This document shows positions 25,863 to 34,679 of a stretch of 64,000 bases of DNA, piece after piece. The stretch's first letter is position 1; the number at the start of each line of letters is the position of its first letter. The notes beneath the pieces were generated by a model. That model searched no databases. It was not told the origin of the DNA and saw only the letters and a list, made by a program, of their open reading frames with translations. Location of the stretch: positions 1 through 64,000 of the forward strand of contig CACJNV010000004.1 of the NCBI GenBank assembly GCA_902594865.1, written 5' to 3'. The translations under genes were made by a program, and so were the position numbers. This DNA comes from an uncultured Pelagibacteraceae bacterium. GTDB taxonomy: Bacteria > Pseudomonadota > Alphaproteobacteria > Pelagibacterales > Pelagibacteraceae.

Positions 25863-25895
25863 AAAAAAATAGGGCGGTTAAAAATAACCGCCCTA
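25863..25895 (-). terminator. Intra-operon hairpin plus U7 directly before a start codon
   Basis: On the minus strand an 11-pair stem (TAGGGCGGTTA and TAACCGCCCTA, plus-strand 25870-25895) with a four-base loop is followed by seven T, and then immediately by the PotB-like ATG at 25862. It looks like a rho-independent terminator placed between the binding-protein gene and the permease genes. It would raise binding-protein mRNA over permease mRNA, either by partial termination or by 3'-end protection. Confidence 0.85.
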
Positions 25896-25930
25896 AATAT
25901 ATTATATAAATTCAGTGTTTAAAACTGAAA

Positions 25931-27049
25931 TTATAGACCTGCTTTCATTGCTTCCCACTTCTCACTGATCTCAGTATTGTTATCAGCCCAGAAGAATGGG
26001 TCTACTAAGAAATAGTTCTTAGTGTTTGCAGGAGCAGTTGGCATTTGTGGCATCATATTAGTTTTACCATCTTTGTACCAAGGCTCACCAGCAGTAATTA
26101 CATCAAGAGATGATTTTCTCCATGGAGCATATGCAATGTACTTCGCGCTACCAGCTAACATTTCAGTGTTAGTCATCATAGCTAAAGCTTTTTTAGCATT
26201 TGCTTCATCTGGTCCACCTTTAACAAGTGCGAAATATTCGTAGTCAAGACCTTGACCATCCCATACTTGTTTGATTGGAGCATTTTCACCTACTTCAGCG
26301 TTAAAAAATCTTCCGTTCCAACCAGTTGCCATTACAACTTCACCAGCAACTAATAATTCAGGTGGTTGAGCACCTGCAGACCAGAATACACATCCTCCAT
26401 TTGGATCAGTACATAAAGCTTTAATTTTATTCATTGCTCTGTCGATTCCACCATCTTCTAAAAGTTTTCTGTAAACTCTTGAACCACCATCACCCAACTT
26501 AACACCGTCAGCTGCTAAAGCGATTTCTAAGTTTGTTAAAGCACTTTTATAGATTGCTCTTTTTCCAGGGAATTTTTTAGTGTTAAAGAAATCCTTAATT
26601 GTTTTAGGCTCTTTACCACCGAATGCTCTTGTATCAAAAGCATAGTTCCAAGAATATAAAATGTTACCTACAGCACATTCACTTGGCATTCCTGTGAAGA
26701 AATCTTCACTTGCAGGAGTTCCATCTGGTGCAGCTGGGAAGTCTTTGTCAAAATCAAATTTAACAAATAAACCTTCATCACATCCGTTAATAGTATCGAA
26801 TGCAAATAAGTCTATGATATCCCAAGTTATAGCACCCGCTTCTTTTTGTGCTTTGATTTCTGATAAACCACCAGAATAGTCAACCCAGTTGATTTCTATT
26901 CCAAGTGCTTTAGCAGTAGGATCACCATACCCAAGCTTTTGTGACTCTGTGTAAGCTCCACCCCATGATGCTACTGTAACAGCAAAGGCTGAAGATGTAA
27001 GAGATACAACAAAAGAAAGAGCTAGTAATAATTTACTTATTTTTCTCAT
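25931..27049 (-). CDS. Periplasmic solute-binding protein, PotD-like
   Basis: This is a 372-residue binding protein with a signal peptide cleaved near AFA-VTVASWGGAY (residue 23). The N-terminal WGGAYTESQ and internal TWDIIDLFAF match the PotD/extracellular solute-binding family 1 group. Four cysteines (NGCDEG, SECAVG, ALCTDPNGGCVF) could form disulfides. It has a strong ribosome site (GGAGGA) and its own promoter-like sequence, and is followed by a hairpin terminator, consistent with high expression. Base use is a little less AT-rich than its neighbours, as is common for abundant binding proteins in such genomes. Confidence 0.88.
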   Translation of the reverse strand: MRKISKLLLALSFVVSLTSSAFAVTVASWGGAYTESQKLGYGDPTAKALGIEINWVDYSGGLSEIKAQKEAGAITWDIIDLFAFDTINGCDEGLFVKFDFDKDFPAAPDGTPASEDFFTGMPSECAVGNILYSWNYAFDTRAFGGKEPKTIKDFFNTKKFPGKRAIYKSALTNLEIALAADGVKLGDGGSRVYRKLLEDGGIDRAMNKIKALCTDPNGGCVFWSAGAQPPELLVAGEVVMATGWNGRFFNAEVGENAPIKQVWDGQGLDYEYFALVKGGPDEANAKKALAMMTNTEMLAGSAKYIAYAPWRKSSLDVITAGEPWYKDGKTNMMPQMPTAPANTKNYFLVDPFFWADNNTEISEKWEAMKAGL

Positions 27050-27095
27050 TATTCCTCCGTTTAAACGTTGATATAAATTAATTTATATAAGTAAA

Positions 27096-27124
27096 AGTAC
27101 AACAAATAGGGATGATTAAGTCAA
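27096..27124 (-). promoter_or_regulatory. Candidate sigma70 promoter for the PotD-like gene
   Basis: On the minus strand TTGACT (27124-27119) and TGTACT (27101-27096) are separated by 17 bases, about 47 bases before the ATG. The -35 box is nearly ideal; the -10 is weaker. This would give the binding protein extra transcription within the operon. Confidence 0.5.
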
Positions 27125-27144
27125 CAGCTGATTTTGTCTTTAAA

Positions 27145-27163
27145 ATGTATATTAGATATACAT
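27145..27163 (-). terminator. Weak AT-rich hairpin after the PotA-like gene
   Basis: ATGTATAT and ATATACAT pair around a three-base loop, and TTTTAAAG follows on the minus strand. It may slow transcription ahead of the internal promoter, but an all-A/T stem this short could arise by chance here. Confidence 0.3.
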
Positions 27164-27177
27164 ATTTTTGATTGAAA

Positions 27178-28263
27178 TTATTTTGGGTCTAATGCTCGAG
27201 CATCAGCACTATTCCAACCAATATTTATATCTTGACTAACCTTTAGCTCTAAATTGGATGTGCTGTTTGGTACTTTAAGAATAAACTCTGAACTTCCTAA
27301 AAGATTTAATCTAACTCTTGTATGATCACCGTGATAGATTACTTCCTCAATCTTTCCTGTAAACATATTATCCATCTTATCAGTTGGATTAATTAACGCC
27401 CTTTCAGGTCTTAAAGAAACAGTTGTTTTCTCACCTTTAGATTTAACAGAAATTGGATTGGCTAGTATTTCTGAATTTGCTAATTTAACTTTGCATTTGT
27501 CTTTAGCAATATCAACCACTTCTCCATTAAAAGTATTATTTTCACCAATAAACTCAGCAACAAAAGAATTTACTGGCTTCTCATAAAGTTCAGCTGGATT
27601 TGAAAGTTGTTGAACCTTTCCATCATTAAATACTGCAATCCTGTTTGACATTGTTAATGCCTCACTTTGATCATGAGTTACATATACAACTGTTACACCA
27701 ATACTTTCATGAATATGTTTTATTTCATATTGCATGCTTTCTCTTAAATTTTTATCTAATGCTCCTAGAGGTTCATCCATTAATACTACTGCTGGATCAA
27801 ATACTAGGGCTCTTGCAACTGCTACCCTTTGTTGCTGGCCACCAGAAAGTTGAGCAGGCATTCTAGTTTCAAAACCACTTAATGAAACCATCGATAATGC
27901 TTTATCAACTTTTTTATCTATTTCATCTTTTTCAACTTTTCTTACTCTTAATGGAAAAGCTAAATTTTCATAAACTGTCATATGTGGAAACAATGCATAG
28001 TTTTGGAAAACCATTCCGATCCCTCTTTTATGAGGAGGAATATTCGAAATTATATTTCCATCTAATAATATTTCACCGTGAGTTGGCGTTTCAAAACCAG
28101 CCAACATCATTAAACAAGTTGTCTTACCTGAACCAGATGGACCAAGCATTGTTATGAATTCACCTTCTGCAATATCTAATTGAAGATCTTTGACGACAAG
28201 AACCTTACCATCATAACTTTTATCTACTTTATCGAATTTAACAAATTCAGGATTTTTAGACAT
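27178..28263 (-). CDS. ABC transporter ATP-binding protein, PotA-like
   Basis: This is 361 residues: Walker A (GPSGSGKTTCLMML), Q-loop (FQNYALFPHMTVYENLAFPL), ABC signature (LSGGQQQRVAVARAL), Walker B (VVLMDEPLGALDK) and switch His (VYVTHDQSEAL). A C-terminal TOBE/regulatory domain follows from about residue 275. It energises the PotB/PotC-like permeases. It lies 45 nt after the doeA-like gene and 128 nt before the binding-protein gene. Confidence 0.92.
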   Translation of the reverse strand: MSKNPEFVKFDKVDKSYDGKVLVVKDLQLDIAEGEFITMLGPSGSGKTTCLMMLAGFETPTHGEILLDGNIISNIPPHKRGIGMVFQNYALFPHMTVYENLAFPLRVRKVEKDEIDKKVDKALSMVSLSGFETRMPAQLSGGQQQRVAVARALVFDPAVVLMDEPLGALDKNLRESMQYEIKHIHESIGVTVVYVTHDQSEALTMSNRIAVFNDGKVQQLSNPAELYEKPVNSFVAEFIGENNTFNGEVVDIAKDKCKVKLANSEILANPISVKSKGEKTTVSLRPERALINPTDKMDNMFTGKIEEVIYHGDHTRVRLNLLGSSEFILKVPNSTSNLELKVSQDINIGWNSADARALDPK

Positions 28264-28308
28264 AAAGGTGAATATAAATCATTTGTATAACTAGATTTCA
28301 ATAGCTAA

Positions 28309-29478
28309 TTAACTCTTAATATGAAGCTCTTTTGGAAAATTACAGAACAATTCTGATCCATTCTCTGTAACTCTTATAGCCTCAGATGCTTCAACACCCC
28401 AATCACCGAACTGCATCACTGCTATCATATGAAAGCAAACATTAGGTTCTAAAACTGTCATATCTCCCTTATAAATATTAAGAGTGTGTTCGCCCCAATC
28501 TGGAGGATAACCAATTCCAATCGAATAACCCGTTCTAGATTTTTTTTCTATTCCGTATTTATCTAATATTTTCCAAAATGCTTGCGCAACATCATCTGCT
28601 GTATTCCCAGGTTTAATTTGACTTATTCCAGCATTTAAAGCTTCAATTGTTTTGTTCATTGTATCAATCTTTAATTGATTGGGTTTTCCAAGCAGAACTG
28701 TTCTCGCCATTGGAGCATGATATCTCTTATAAACCCCAGATAATTCAATAATTGTAGCCTCACCTTCCACAAATTTATCTTGTGTTGCTGTTAAATGTGA
28801 AGCTGAAGTACCTTTCCCTGTTGGAAGTAATGTTGCAATACTAGAATATTCTCCTCCAAATTCCTCAGTTCCATAAAATAAAGTTTTTTGAATTTCACCA
28901 ACTGCATCACACTGTCTGACACCTGGTTTAATAACTTCCATAGCAGTTTTCATTCCTTTTTCAGAAATTTTTGCAGCAGATTTCATAAAACCTATTTCAG
29001 CATCTGATTTTACTAACCTTGCCCAATTAACTAGACGATCGCTGTCTTTAATTTTTGCATTGGGTAATCCCTGCTTTATTTTTTCATAACAAAACGCAGT
29101 GAAGTAATGCGCATCCATTTCTAATCCAATGCATAAATTGTCCCATTTTCTTTCTTTTATAATCTCTACTAAATTATCATAAGGATGTTTTGGCCATGTA
29201 TGAATATAATTTTCGTCATAAACTAAAATATTCTCATCCTTTAAATAAGTTTTAATATATGCACCGCCCGCATCTTGAGCCCTTACAAAACATAGGGGCT
29301 CGTCTGCATCTATATGAACAATTGCACATTGAGCATAATAAAAAGACCAAGCATCATAACCTGTTAGGTAGTTCATATTATTAGTGTCATGTGAGATTAA
29401 AAGTTCGATGCCTTTTTCTTGCATCATTTTTTTAACTTTTGCTAATCTTTGCTTATATTCTTCTTTTGTGAACAACAT
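28309..29478 (-). CDS. doeA: M24 family aminohydrolase, ectoine hydrolase (DoeA)-like
   Basis: This is a 389-residue creatinase/prolidase-fold protein. The N-terminal domain (ISHDTNNMNYLTGYDAWSFYYAQ) and the catalytic pita-bread domain (EFGGEYSSIATLLPTG, SASHLTATQ, IIELSGVYKRYHAPMARTV, GYSIGIGYPPDWGEH, MIAVMQFGDWGVEASEAIRV) resemble DoeA/EutD, which opens the ectoine ring. Typical M24 metal ligands are only partly retained, as in creatinase-like members. The overlap with an eutA-like gene strengthens the ectoine link. DoeB, EutB and EutC homologues are absent here, so another cyclic amidine or a creatine-like compound is possible. Confidence 0.72.
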   Translation of the reverse strand: MLFTKEEYKQRLAKVKKMMQEKGIELLISHDTNNMNYLTGYDAWSFYYAQCAIVHIDADEPLCFVRAQDAGGAYIKTYLKDENILVYDENYIHTWPKHPYDNLVEIIKERKWDNLCIGLEMDAHYFTAFCYEKIKQGLPNAKIKDSDRLVNWARLVKSDAEIGFMKSAAKISEKGMKTAMEVIKPGVRQCDAVGEIQKTLFYGTEEFGGEYSSIATLLPTGKGTSASHLTATQDKFVEGEATIIELSGVYKRYHAPMARTVLLGKPNQLKIDTMNKTIEALNAGISQIKPGNTADDVAQAFWKILDKYGIEKKSRTGYSIGIGYPPDWGEHTLNIYKGDMTVLEPNVCFHMIAVMQFGDWGVEASEAIRVTENGSELFCNFPKELHIKS

Positions 29479-30224
29479 TAATTTTCTTTAAATAATTTAC
29501 CAAATCCTTCGACAGAATTATTTTTATTTATTTTAACAAGCGTATCCCAAATTAAAGCCTGATTACTAGATAAAACTGTAGTATTTAATTTTTTTTCTAA
29601 TTTATCAATAATTGGCAAAACCGGTAAAGCAGTACAAGAAACAAAAAGTGCTTCTGCCCCATTTAAATCTATTTCAGATAGAACATTATATAAATAATTC
29701 TGATCAACTTTTCCGATATCGTAATCAGCTTCTATATCAAAGTAAGAATTTGAAGTAACTTCAAATCCTTCATCTTTAAAATATTCCAAAACTTCATCGT
29801 TAAGTTTTTTGCTATATGGTGTAAATAGACAAATTTTATTTATATTTAATTTCTTTAAAGCTTTGATTGCAGCGGTACTTGGAGTTGTCACTTCTGCCAT
29901 AGGTTTTGCAGCTTTTACTTTTTTTTCAATAGATTCATAACCTGCAGCAATTGTTCCAGAGGTACAACCATAAACAACACAATCGATATCCTGATCAGGC
30001 AATATATCTTTTGTTACCTCGGTCACTTTGTTTGACATTTTGATCAAATTTTCTTTTGTTAGAGGGTTATAGCATTCAATACGATTTACAAAAAAATCAA
30101 CTTCTCTGTCTTTAATTACGTTTATAAAATCTCTTTCAATCATAAAATCGCTTGCAAGAGCAATAAGTCCAATTCTTGGATTTGATTTGGTGATATATTT
30201 AGGATCTATTTTTGTTGAATTCAT
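29478..30224 (-). CDS. eutA: EutA-like Asp/Glu racemase/maleate isomerase family protein
   Basis: This is a 248-residue protein of the aspartate racemase/maleate isomerase superfamily. The two catalytic cysteines are in VVYGCTSGTIAAG and ALFVSCTALPVLP. RIGLIALASDFMIERDF at the N-terminus and the TTPSTAAIKAL motif match EutA of ectoine utilisation clusters. Its stop codon overlaps the doeA-like start by one base, so the two are co-translated. Its role in ectoine catabolism is not established even in model organisms; a racemase for a diaminobutyrate derivative is a guess. Confidence 0.7.
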   Translation of the reverse strand: MNSTKIDPKYITKSNPRIGLIALASDFMIERDFINVIKDREVDFFVNRIECYNPLTKENLIKMSNKVTEVTKDILPDQDIDCVVYGCTSGTIAAGYESIEKKVKAAKPMAEVTTPSTAAIKALKKLNINKICLFTPYSKKLNDEVLEYFKDEGFEVTSNSYFDIEADYDIGKVDQNYLYNVLSEIDLNGAEALFVSCTALPVLPIIDKLEKKLNTTVLSSNQALIWDTLVKINKNNSVEGFGKLFKEN

Positions 30225-30282
30225 ATTTTAAAAGGTGAATATATCAGAAGTTCTTTAATAATCATTAATATAAAAAATAGTT

Positions 30283-31155
30283 ATGAATATAAAAGATACT
30301 TTCGTAGCATCCTTGGTGCCTATTTTTTTAGGCTTTGGTTTTGTAATAGCTAAACCAGCATTTGAATCTTTTCCTCCTATTCTTTTGATGGGTATCAGAT
30401 TTACTTTTGCTGCATCATTATTAATTTGGTGGTTTCCAATACCAAAAGGATATTTAAAAAGAATTTTTGCTGCATCATTAGTGGCTAATACTTTACAATA
30501 TAGCATTACATATTCTGGTTTAGATTTAATTGATGCATCCGCAGCAGTTCTTTTGGTTCAAACAGAAGTTCCATTTGGAGTTATTTTTGCTTACTTCATG
30601 CTTAAAGAAAAACCAACTATTAGAGCTTTGATTGGTATAGCTATCGCTTTTGTAGGTGTTTATATTTTAACTGGATCTCCTAACTTGGATGGAAAATTTA
30701 TTGGAATTGGACTTACGATTTTAGGTTCAGCTGTATGGGCTCTTGGGCAAGTTATGGTTAAACCTTTAAGTAAAGAAATAAATCCTTTAGCGTTAGTTGC
30801 TTGGTTAGCCTTATTCTCTGGACCAATATTAGTGATGCTATCTGCAATAATTGATGGAAACACAATTAATTATTTAACAAATGCAAAATTTGACCATTGG
30901 ATTATTGCAATTTATATAGGTTTTATCATGCAACCAATTACTTATGGTTGTTTCTATTATGTTTTAAAAAACAACCCACTTTATAAAGTACTACCGATCG
31001 TAACTATGGGGATACCGCCAACAGGTTTATTAGCTGCTATTTTTCTTTTAGGAGAAAAACCAACTCCAGAATTATTTATAGGTGGTACAATAATCATAGT
31101 TGGTGTGATTTTAATTGTATTTACAAAAAACAAAAAAGAAGAGGAAATAAAATGA
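30283..31155 (+). CDS. EamA/DMT family permease
   Basis: This is 290 residues with ten predicted membrane segments in two EamA repeats (first about 5-137, second about 147-283). DMT proteins usually export metabolites or amino acids. It is divergent from eutA across 58 bases and overlaps the next dehydrogenase by 4 nt (ATGA). The substrate is unknown; co-translation with a hydroxyacid dehydrogenase suggests a linked metabolite. Confidence 0.88.
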   Translation: MNIKDTFVASLVPIFLGFGFVIAKPAFESFPPILLMGIRFTFAASLLIWWFPIPKGYLKRIFAASLVANTLQYSITYSGLDLIDASAAVLLVQTEVPFGVIFAYFMLKEKPTIRALIGIAIAFVGVYILTGSPNLDGKFIGIGLTILGSAVWALGQVMVKPLSKEINPLALVAWLALFSGPILVMLSAIIDGNTINYLTNAKFDHWIIAIYIGFIMQPITYGCFYYVLKNNPLYKVLPIVTMGIPPTGLLAAIFLLGEKPTPELFIGGTIIIVGVILIVFTKNKKEEEIK

Positions 31156-32093
31156 AAATTGGATTTATCGGTTTAGGTAATGTTGGAGGAAAACTTGCGA
31201 GAAGTTTATTAAGAAATAACTTTGATCTTACAGTAAGAGATTTAGATGAAACTTTAACAACTTCTTTGAAAGACTTAGGTGCTAAAGTTGCAAAGTCTCC
31301 AAAAGAATTAGCTGAAAAATCTGATTTAATCATTACCTCTCTTCCTTCTCCTGAAGTTTCTGCAGAAGTTATGGAAAGTGAAGATGGAATTCTAAATGGT
31401 TTATCAGAGAATAAAATTTGGCTAGAAATGAGTACCACAGACGAAAATGAAGTAAAAAGACTTGGAAAAAAAGTAATAGAAAAAAAAGCTATCCCTTTAG
31501 ATGGACCTGTGAGTGGTGGATGTCATAGAGCAGAAACAGGTAATATTGCTATATTCGTGGGTGGAGAAAGAAAAGCATTTGAAAAAATTTTACCTGTATT
31601 AACTGTTATGGGGAGAAAAATATTACACACTGGTGAGCTTGGTACAGCAAGTGTATTAAAAGTAATTACAAATTATCTAGCATCTGTACATTTAGTTGCA
31701 TTAGGTGAGGCTTGGACTGTAGCAAAAAAATCTAATTTAGATTTAGCAAAAACTTATAAAGGGATTGCTATTTCCTCTGGTAATTCATTTGTGCATGAAA
31801 CTGAAAGTCAGGTTATATTAAATGGATCTTATAATATAAATTTTACAATGGATTTGGTTTTAAAAGACACGAGTCTATTTGATAATCTTGCAAAAAAACT
31901 AAATGCTCCTTTAGAAATTTCTCCACAAATAGTTGAAATTTTCAAAGATGGTCAAAAAAAATATGGTTCTAGAGCTTGGTCATCAATGATTGTGAAAAGG
32001 ATGGAGGATTTAAATAATATTAATTTTAGAGCTAATGGTTTTCCTGATAAGTTGGTTGATAGTGAACCTGAGGAAAAAGGATATGAAATTTAA
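31152..32093 (+). CDS. NAD(P)-dependent 3-hydroxyisobutyrate dehydrogenase-family oxidoreductase
   Basis: This is a 313-residue beta-hydroxyacid dehydrogenase: Rossmann motif GFIGLGNVGGKLARSL, substrate loop DGPVSGGCHRAETGNIAIFVGG and the catalytic-lysine region KVITNYLASVHLVALGEA. The family oxidises 3-hydroxy acids (3-hydroxyisobutyrate, tartronate semialdehyde, and similar). It lies between a DMT permease and an aldehyde dehydrogenase, a pair that could oxidise an alcohol-acid via a semialdehyde, as in valine or beta-alanine-type catabolism. The substrate is not identified. Confidence 0.85.
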   Translation: MKIGFIGLGNVGGKLARSLLRNNFDLTVRDLDETLTTSLKDLGAKVAKSPKELAEKSDLIITSLPSPEVSAEVMESEDGILNGLSENKIWLEMSTTDENEVKRLGKKVIEKKAIPLDGPVSGGCHRAETGNIAIFVGGERKAFEKILPVLTVMGRKILHTGELGTASVLKVITNYLASVHLVALGEAWTVAKKSNLDLAKTYKGIAISSGNSFVHETESQVILNGSYNINFTMDLVLKDTSLFDNLAKKLNAPLEISPQIVEIFKDGQKKYGSRAWSSMIVKRMEDLNNINFRANGFPDKLVDSEPEEKGYEI

Positions 32094-32113
32094 TTAATGT
32101 GTTAAGATAAAAA

Positions 32114-33544
32114 ATGTTAGATAAAAGAAAATTTTACATAAATGGTCAGTGGGTTGACCCAATTAAAAAAAATGATTTTGACGTAATTAATCCATGCAAT
32201 GAAGACCCGTTTGCTGTTATTTCTTTAGGTTCAAAAGAAGACACAGATTTAGCTGTCAAATCAGCAAAAAATGCCTTTGATACTTGGAAAGAAACTAGCA
32301 AGGAAGAAAGGCTCAGTTTACTTGAAAAATTATCATCAGTTTATAAAAAAAGATTTAATGAAATGGCTGAGGCTATTTCGCTTGAAATGGGTGCACCAAT
32401 GGATTGGGCAACAGATGTTCAGACAGCTTCAGGGAAAGATCATTTAGATGATTTTATTTTAAGATTAAAAAATTTTAAATTTGATGAACACTTTGATAAT
32501 AAATCAAATAATCATATCTATTATGAGCCAATTGGAGTTTGTGGATTAATCACACCGTGGAATTGGCCAATTAATCAAATTGCTTTAAAAGTCGTTCCTG
32601 CATTCGCAACTGGATGTACAATGATTTTAAAACCATCAGAAATTGCTCCTATTTCTGGAATGTTATTTGCAGAAATGATTGATGAAGCAGGTTTTCCAAA
32701 AGGTGTATTTAATTTGGTAAATGGAGACGGTGCAGGAGTGGGAACCCACATTTCAAGCCACCCTGATATTGATATGGTTTCTTTCACAGGTTCAACAAGA
32801 GCAGGAAGATTAATTTCAAAAAATGCTGCTGAAACAATTAAAAGAGTTTGCCTTGAATTAGGTGGAAAAGGTGGAAATATTGTTTTTGCTGATAGTTATA
32901 AAGATGCAGTGAGAGACGGTATTAGAAATGTAATGAGTAATTCTGGTCAATCTTGTGATGCACCAACAAGGATGCTGGTTGAAAAATCAATTTACGAAAG
33001 AGCTGTTAAAGAAGCTGTAGATGAAGCAAACAAAATTAAAGTAGATCAAGCTTCAAAAAAAGGAGATCATATAGGACCAGTAATTTCTAGAATTCAATAT
33101 GATAAAATTATAAACCTTATTGAAAGTGGAATTTCTGAAGGCGCAACTCTTGCAGCAGGTGGACCTGAGTTACCAAACGGTTTGAACAAAGGATACTTTA
33201 TCAAACCAACTATATTTACAGATGTAACTAATGAAATGAGAATTGCTAAAGAAGAAATTTTTGGACCTGTGTTATCTATAATTCCCTTTAAAACTGAAGA
33301 TGAGGCGGTCAATATTGTAAACGATACTTCTTATGGTCTTGGAAATTATTTGCAAACTGAAGATAGAGAAAAAGCACATCGTGTTGCTAAAAAATTAAGA
33401 TCTGGATGTGTTTACATTAATGGAAATGGAGCAGATGCCGGAACTCCATTTGGTGGTTACAGACAATCAGGTAATGGGAGAGAAGGAGGTGTTTGGGGCC
33501 TTGAGGAATATCTTGAAGTAAAGAATGTTACTGGTTGGAGTTAA
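32114..33544 (+). CDS. NAD(P)-dependent aldehyde dehydrogenase
   Basis: This is 476 residues with intact catalytic residues (CLELGGKGGNIVF Glu, GQSCDAPTRM Cys), the nucleotide-binding SFTGSTRAG and EEIFGPVLSII. It is a paralogue of the ALDH at 17647-19080. It lies 20 bases after the hydroxyacid dehydrogenase in the same transcript. Its 3' end overlaps the convergent BBOX-like gene by 17 nt. A betaine-aldehyde or 4-trimethylaminobutyraldehyde substrate would make sense beside a butyrobetaine hydroxylase but is only inferred. Confidence 0.92.
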   Translation: MLDKRKFYINGQWVDPIKKNDFDVINPCNEDPFAVISLGSKEDTDLAVKSAKNAFDTWKETSKEERLSLLEKLSSVYKKRFNEMAEAISLEMGAPMDWATDVQTASGKDHLDDFILRLKNFKFDEHFDNKSNNHIYYEPIGVCGLITPWNWPINQIALKVVPAFATGCTMILKPSEIAPISGMLFAEMIDEAGFPKGVFNLVNGDGAGVGTHISSHPDIDMVSFTGSTRAGRLISKNAAETIKRVCLELGGKGGNIVFADSYKDAVRDGIRNVMSNSGQSCDAPTRMLVEKSIYERAVKEAVDEANKIKVDQASKKGDHIGPVISRIQYDKIINLIESGISEGATLAAGGPELPNGLNKGYFIKPTIFTDVTNEMRIAKEEIFGPVLSIIPFKTEDEAVNIVNDTSYGLGNYLQTEDREKAHRVAKKLRSGCVYINGNGADAGTPFGGYRQSGNGREGGVWGLEEYLEVKNVTGWS

Positions 33545-34679
33545 CAGAATTTTTTAAATATCTTAGTCTTCCAATAATTTCATCTCGATCCATGTAATAA
33601 CCCTGTAAATGTCTATGTCCTGAGTTTGGATCATATTCAGTTCTACCGTGTAATAATCGTCTATTGTTAAAAGAAAAAATATCACCTGGTCCTAATCTAA
33701 ATTTAATCTGGAATTGATCGTCATGAAGTAAATTTCCAAATCGGTGATGAGCTTTGTAAACTTTATCCATCAAATCAGGGTGACAGTCTAAAGCATCCAT
33801 AGTTGCTACGCTAAACCGAATATCATGGTAATCATTATCTTTTGTTAGAGATATCGCGGGTGCGTAATAACTTCTTACAGACTCTTGTGTATAATCCATG
33901 TCTCTAAATTTTAAATGGACGTTTACTAGCGTATCAAATATTTCTTTCTCATTTTTTCTCAAATAATCTGCTACTGCAAAGCCATCTACAGCGGACGAGT
34001 CTCCGCCTGTTGCAGAATTTACTAAACAATGAAGAAATTGATAGCCAGGTGGTGTTTCAAACCATGGTAAATCCATATGATTTCTTAAAGCATGCGCTGT
34101 GTAAGCAGAATTATTTGGTTTAGGAATGTTAATTACTTCAAACGGTGTTTTAAAAAAAGTTTCTCTGGTATGGCTAATTCTATTTAAAATTTTAAAGCCA
34201 GAATTATTTTCAGTTGGAGCATTTTTTACTATAGCAATTCCAGTATGATGTAAAAGCTCTAACCATCTAATAAGTCCTTCATCTGAACTCATAATTTCAT
34301 CATGTTCAATCTCAATTGATTTCAAGTCATTTTGCAACGAGTTATCCCAAAGTTGATATGGTGATTTATATTCTAAATTATTTTTTATTGTATAGCAGTT
34401 TTCTCTTAACCAATTTTGATCATAATAACTTATATGATCACCTTCACTCCATTCAATTTCAAGCTTACCTTCATTATTTAATGCAAATTTTTTTGGATTA
34501 ATATTATTTGATACTTTTAAAATATTAAACATTCTATGACGGGAGTCTTTATCATGTGCAGTTGGACAATTGTCTCTTAACCATAAATAGTTAAATTTAC
34601 TTTTTTTTCCATCACTCCAGTCAACTTCTAAATTTGTAGAATTTTTAGTTATGTTTTTAATTGTAAAATTTTGTTCCAT
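33528..34679 (-). CDS. Gamma-butyrobetaine hydroxylase-like Fe(II)/2-oxoglutarate oxygenase
   Basis: This is 383 residues with the two-part BBOX/TMLH architecture: an N-terminal domain to about residue 110 and a TauD-type oxygenase domain. Iron ligands are H201-x-D203 (NHMDLPW) and H344 (RLLHGRTEYD), almost the same positions as in human BBOX1. In the N-terminal zinc site, Cys38 and His82 are kept, but positions 40 and 43 are Thr and Asp, so two of the four ligands reported for human BBOX1 are lost. The family hydroxylates gamma-butyrobetaine to carnitine or trimethyllysine. It overlaps the upstream aldolase stop by one base. Confidence 0.8.
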   Translation of the reverse strand: MEQNFTIKNITKNSTNLEVDWSDGKKSKFNYLWLRDNCPTAHDKDSRHRMFNILKVSNNINPKKFALNNEGKLEIEWSEGDHISYYDQNWLRENCYTIKNNLEYKSPYQLWDNSLQNDLKSIEIEHDEIMSSDEGLIRWLELLHHTGIAIVKNAPTENNSGFKILNRISHTRETFFKTPFEVINIPKPNNSAYTAHALRNHMDLPWFETPPGYQFLHCLVNSATGGDSSAVDGFAVADYLRKNEKEIFDTLVNVHLKFRDMDYTQESVRSYYAPAISLTKDNDYHDIRFSVATMDALDCHPDLMDKVYKAHHRFGNLLHDDQFQIKFRLGPGDIFSFNNRRLLHGRTEYDPNSGHRHLQGYYMDRDEIIGRLRYLKNSVNSNQ

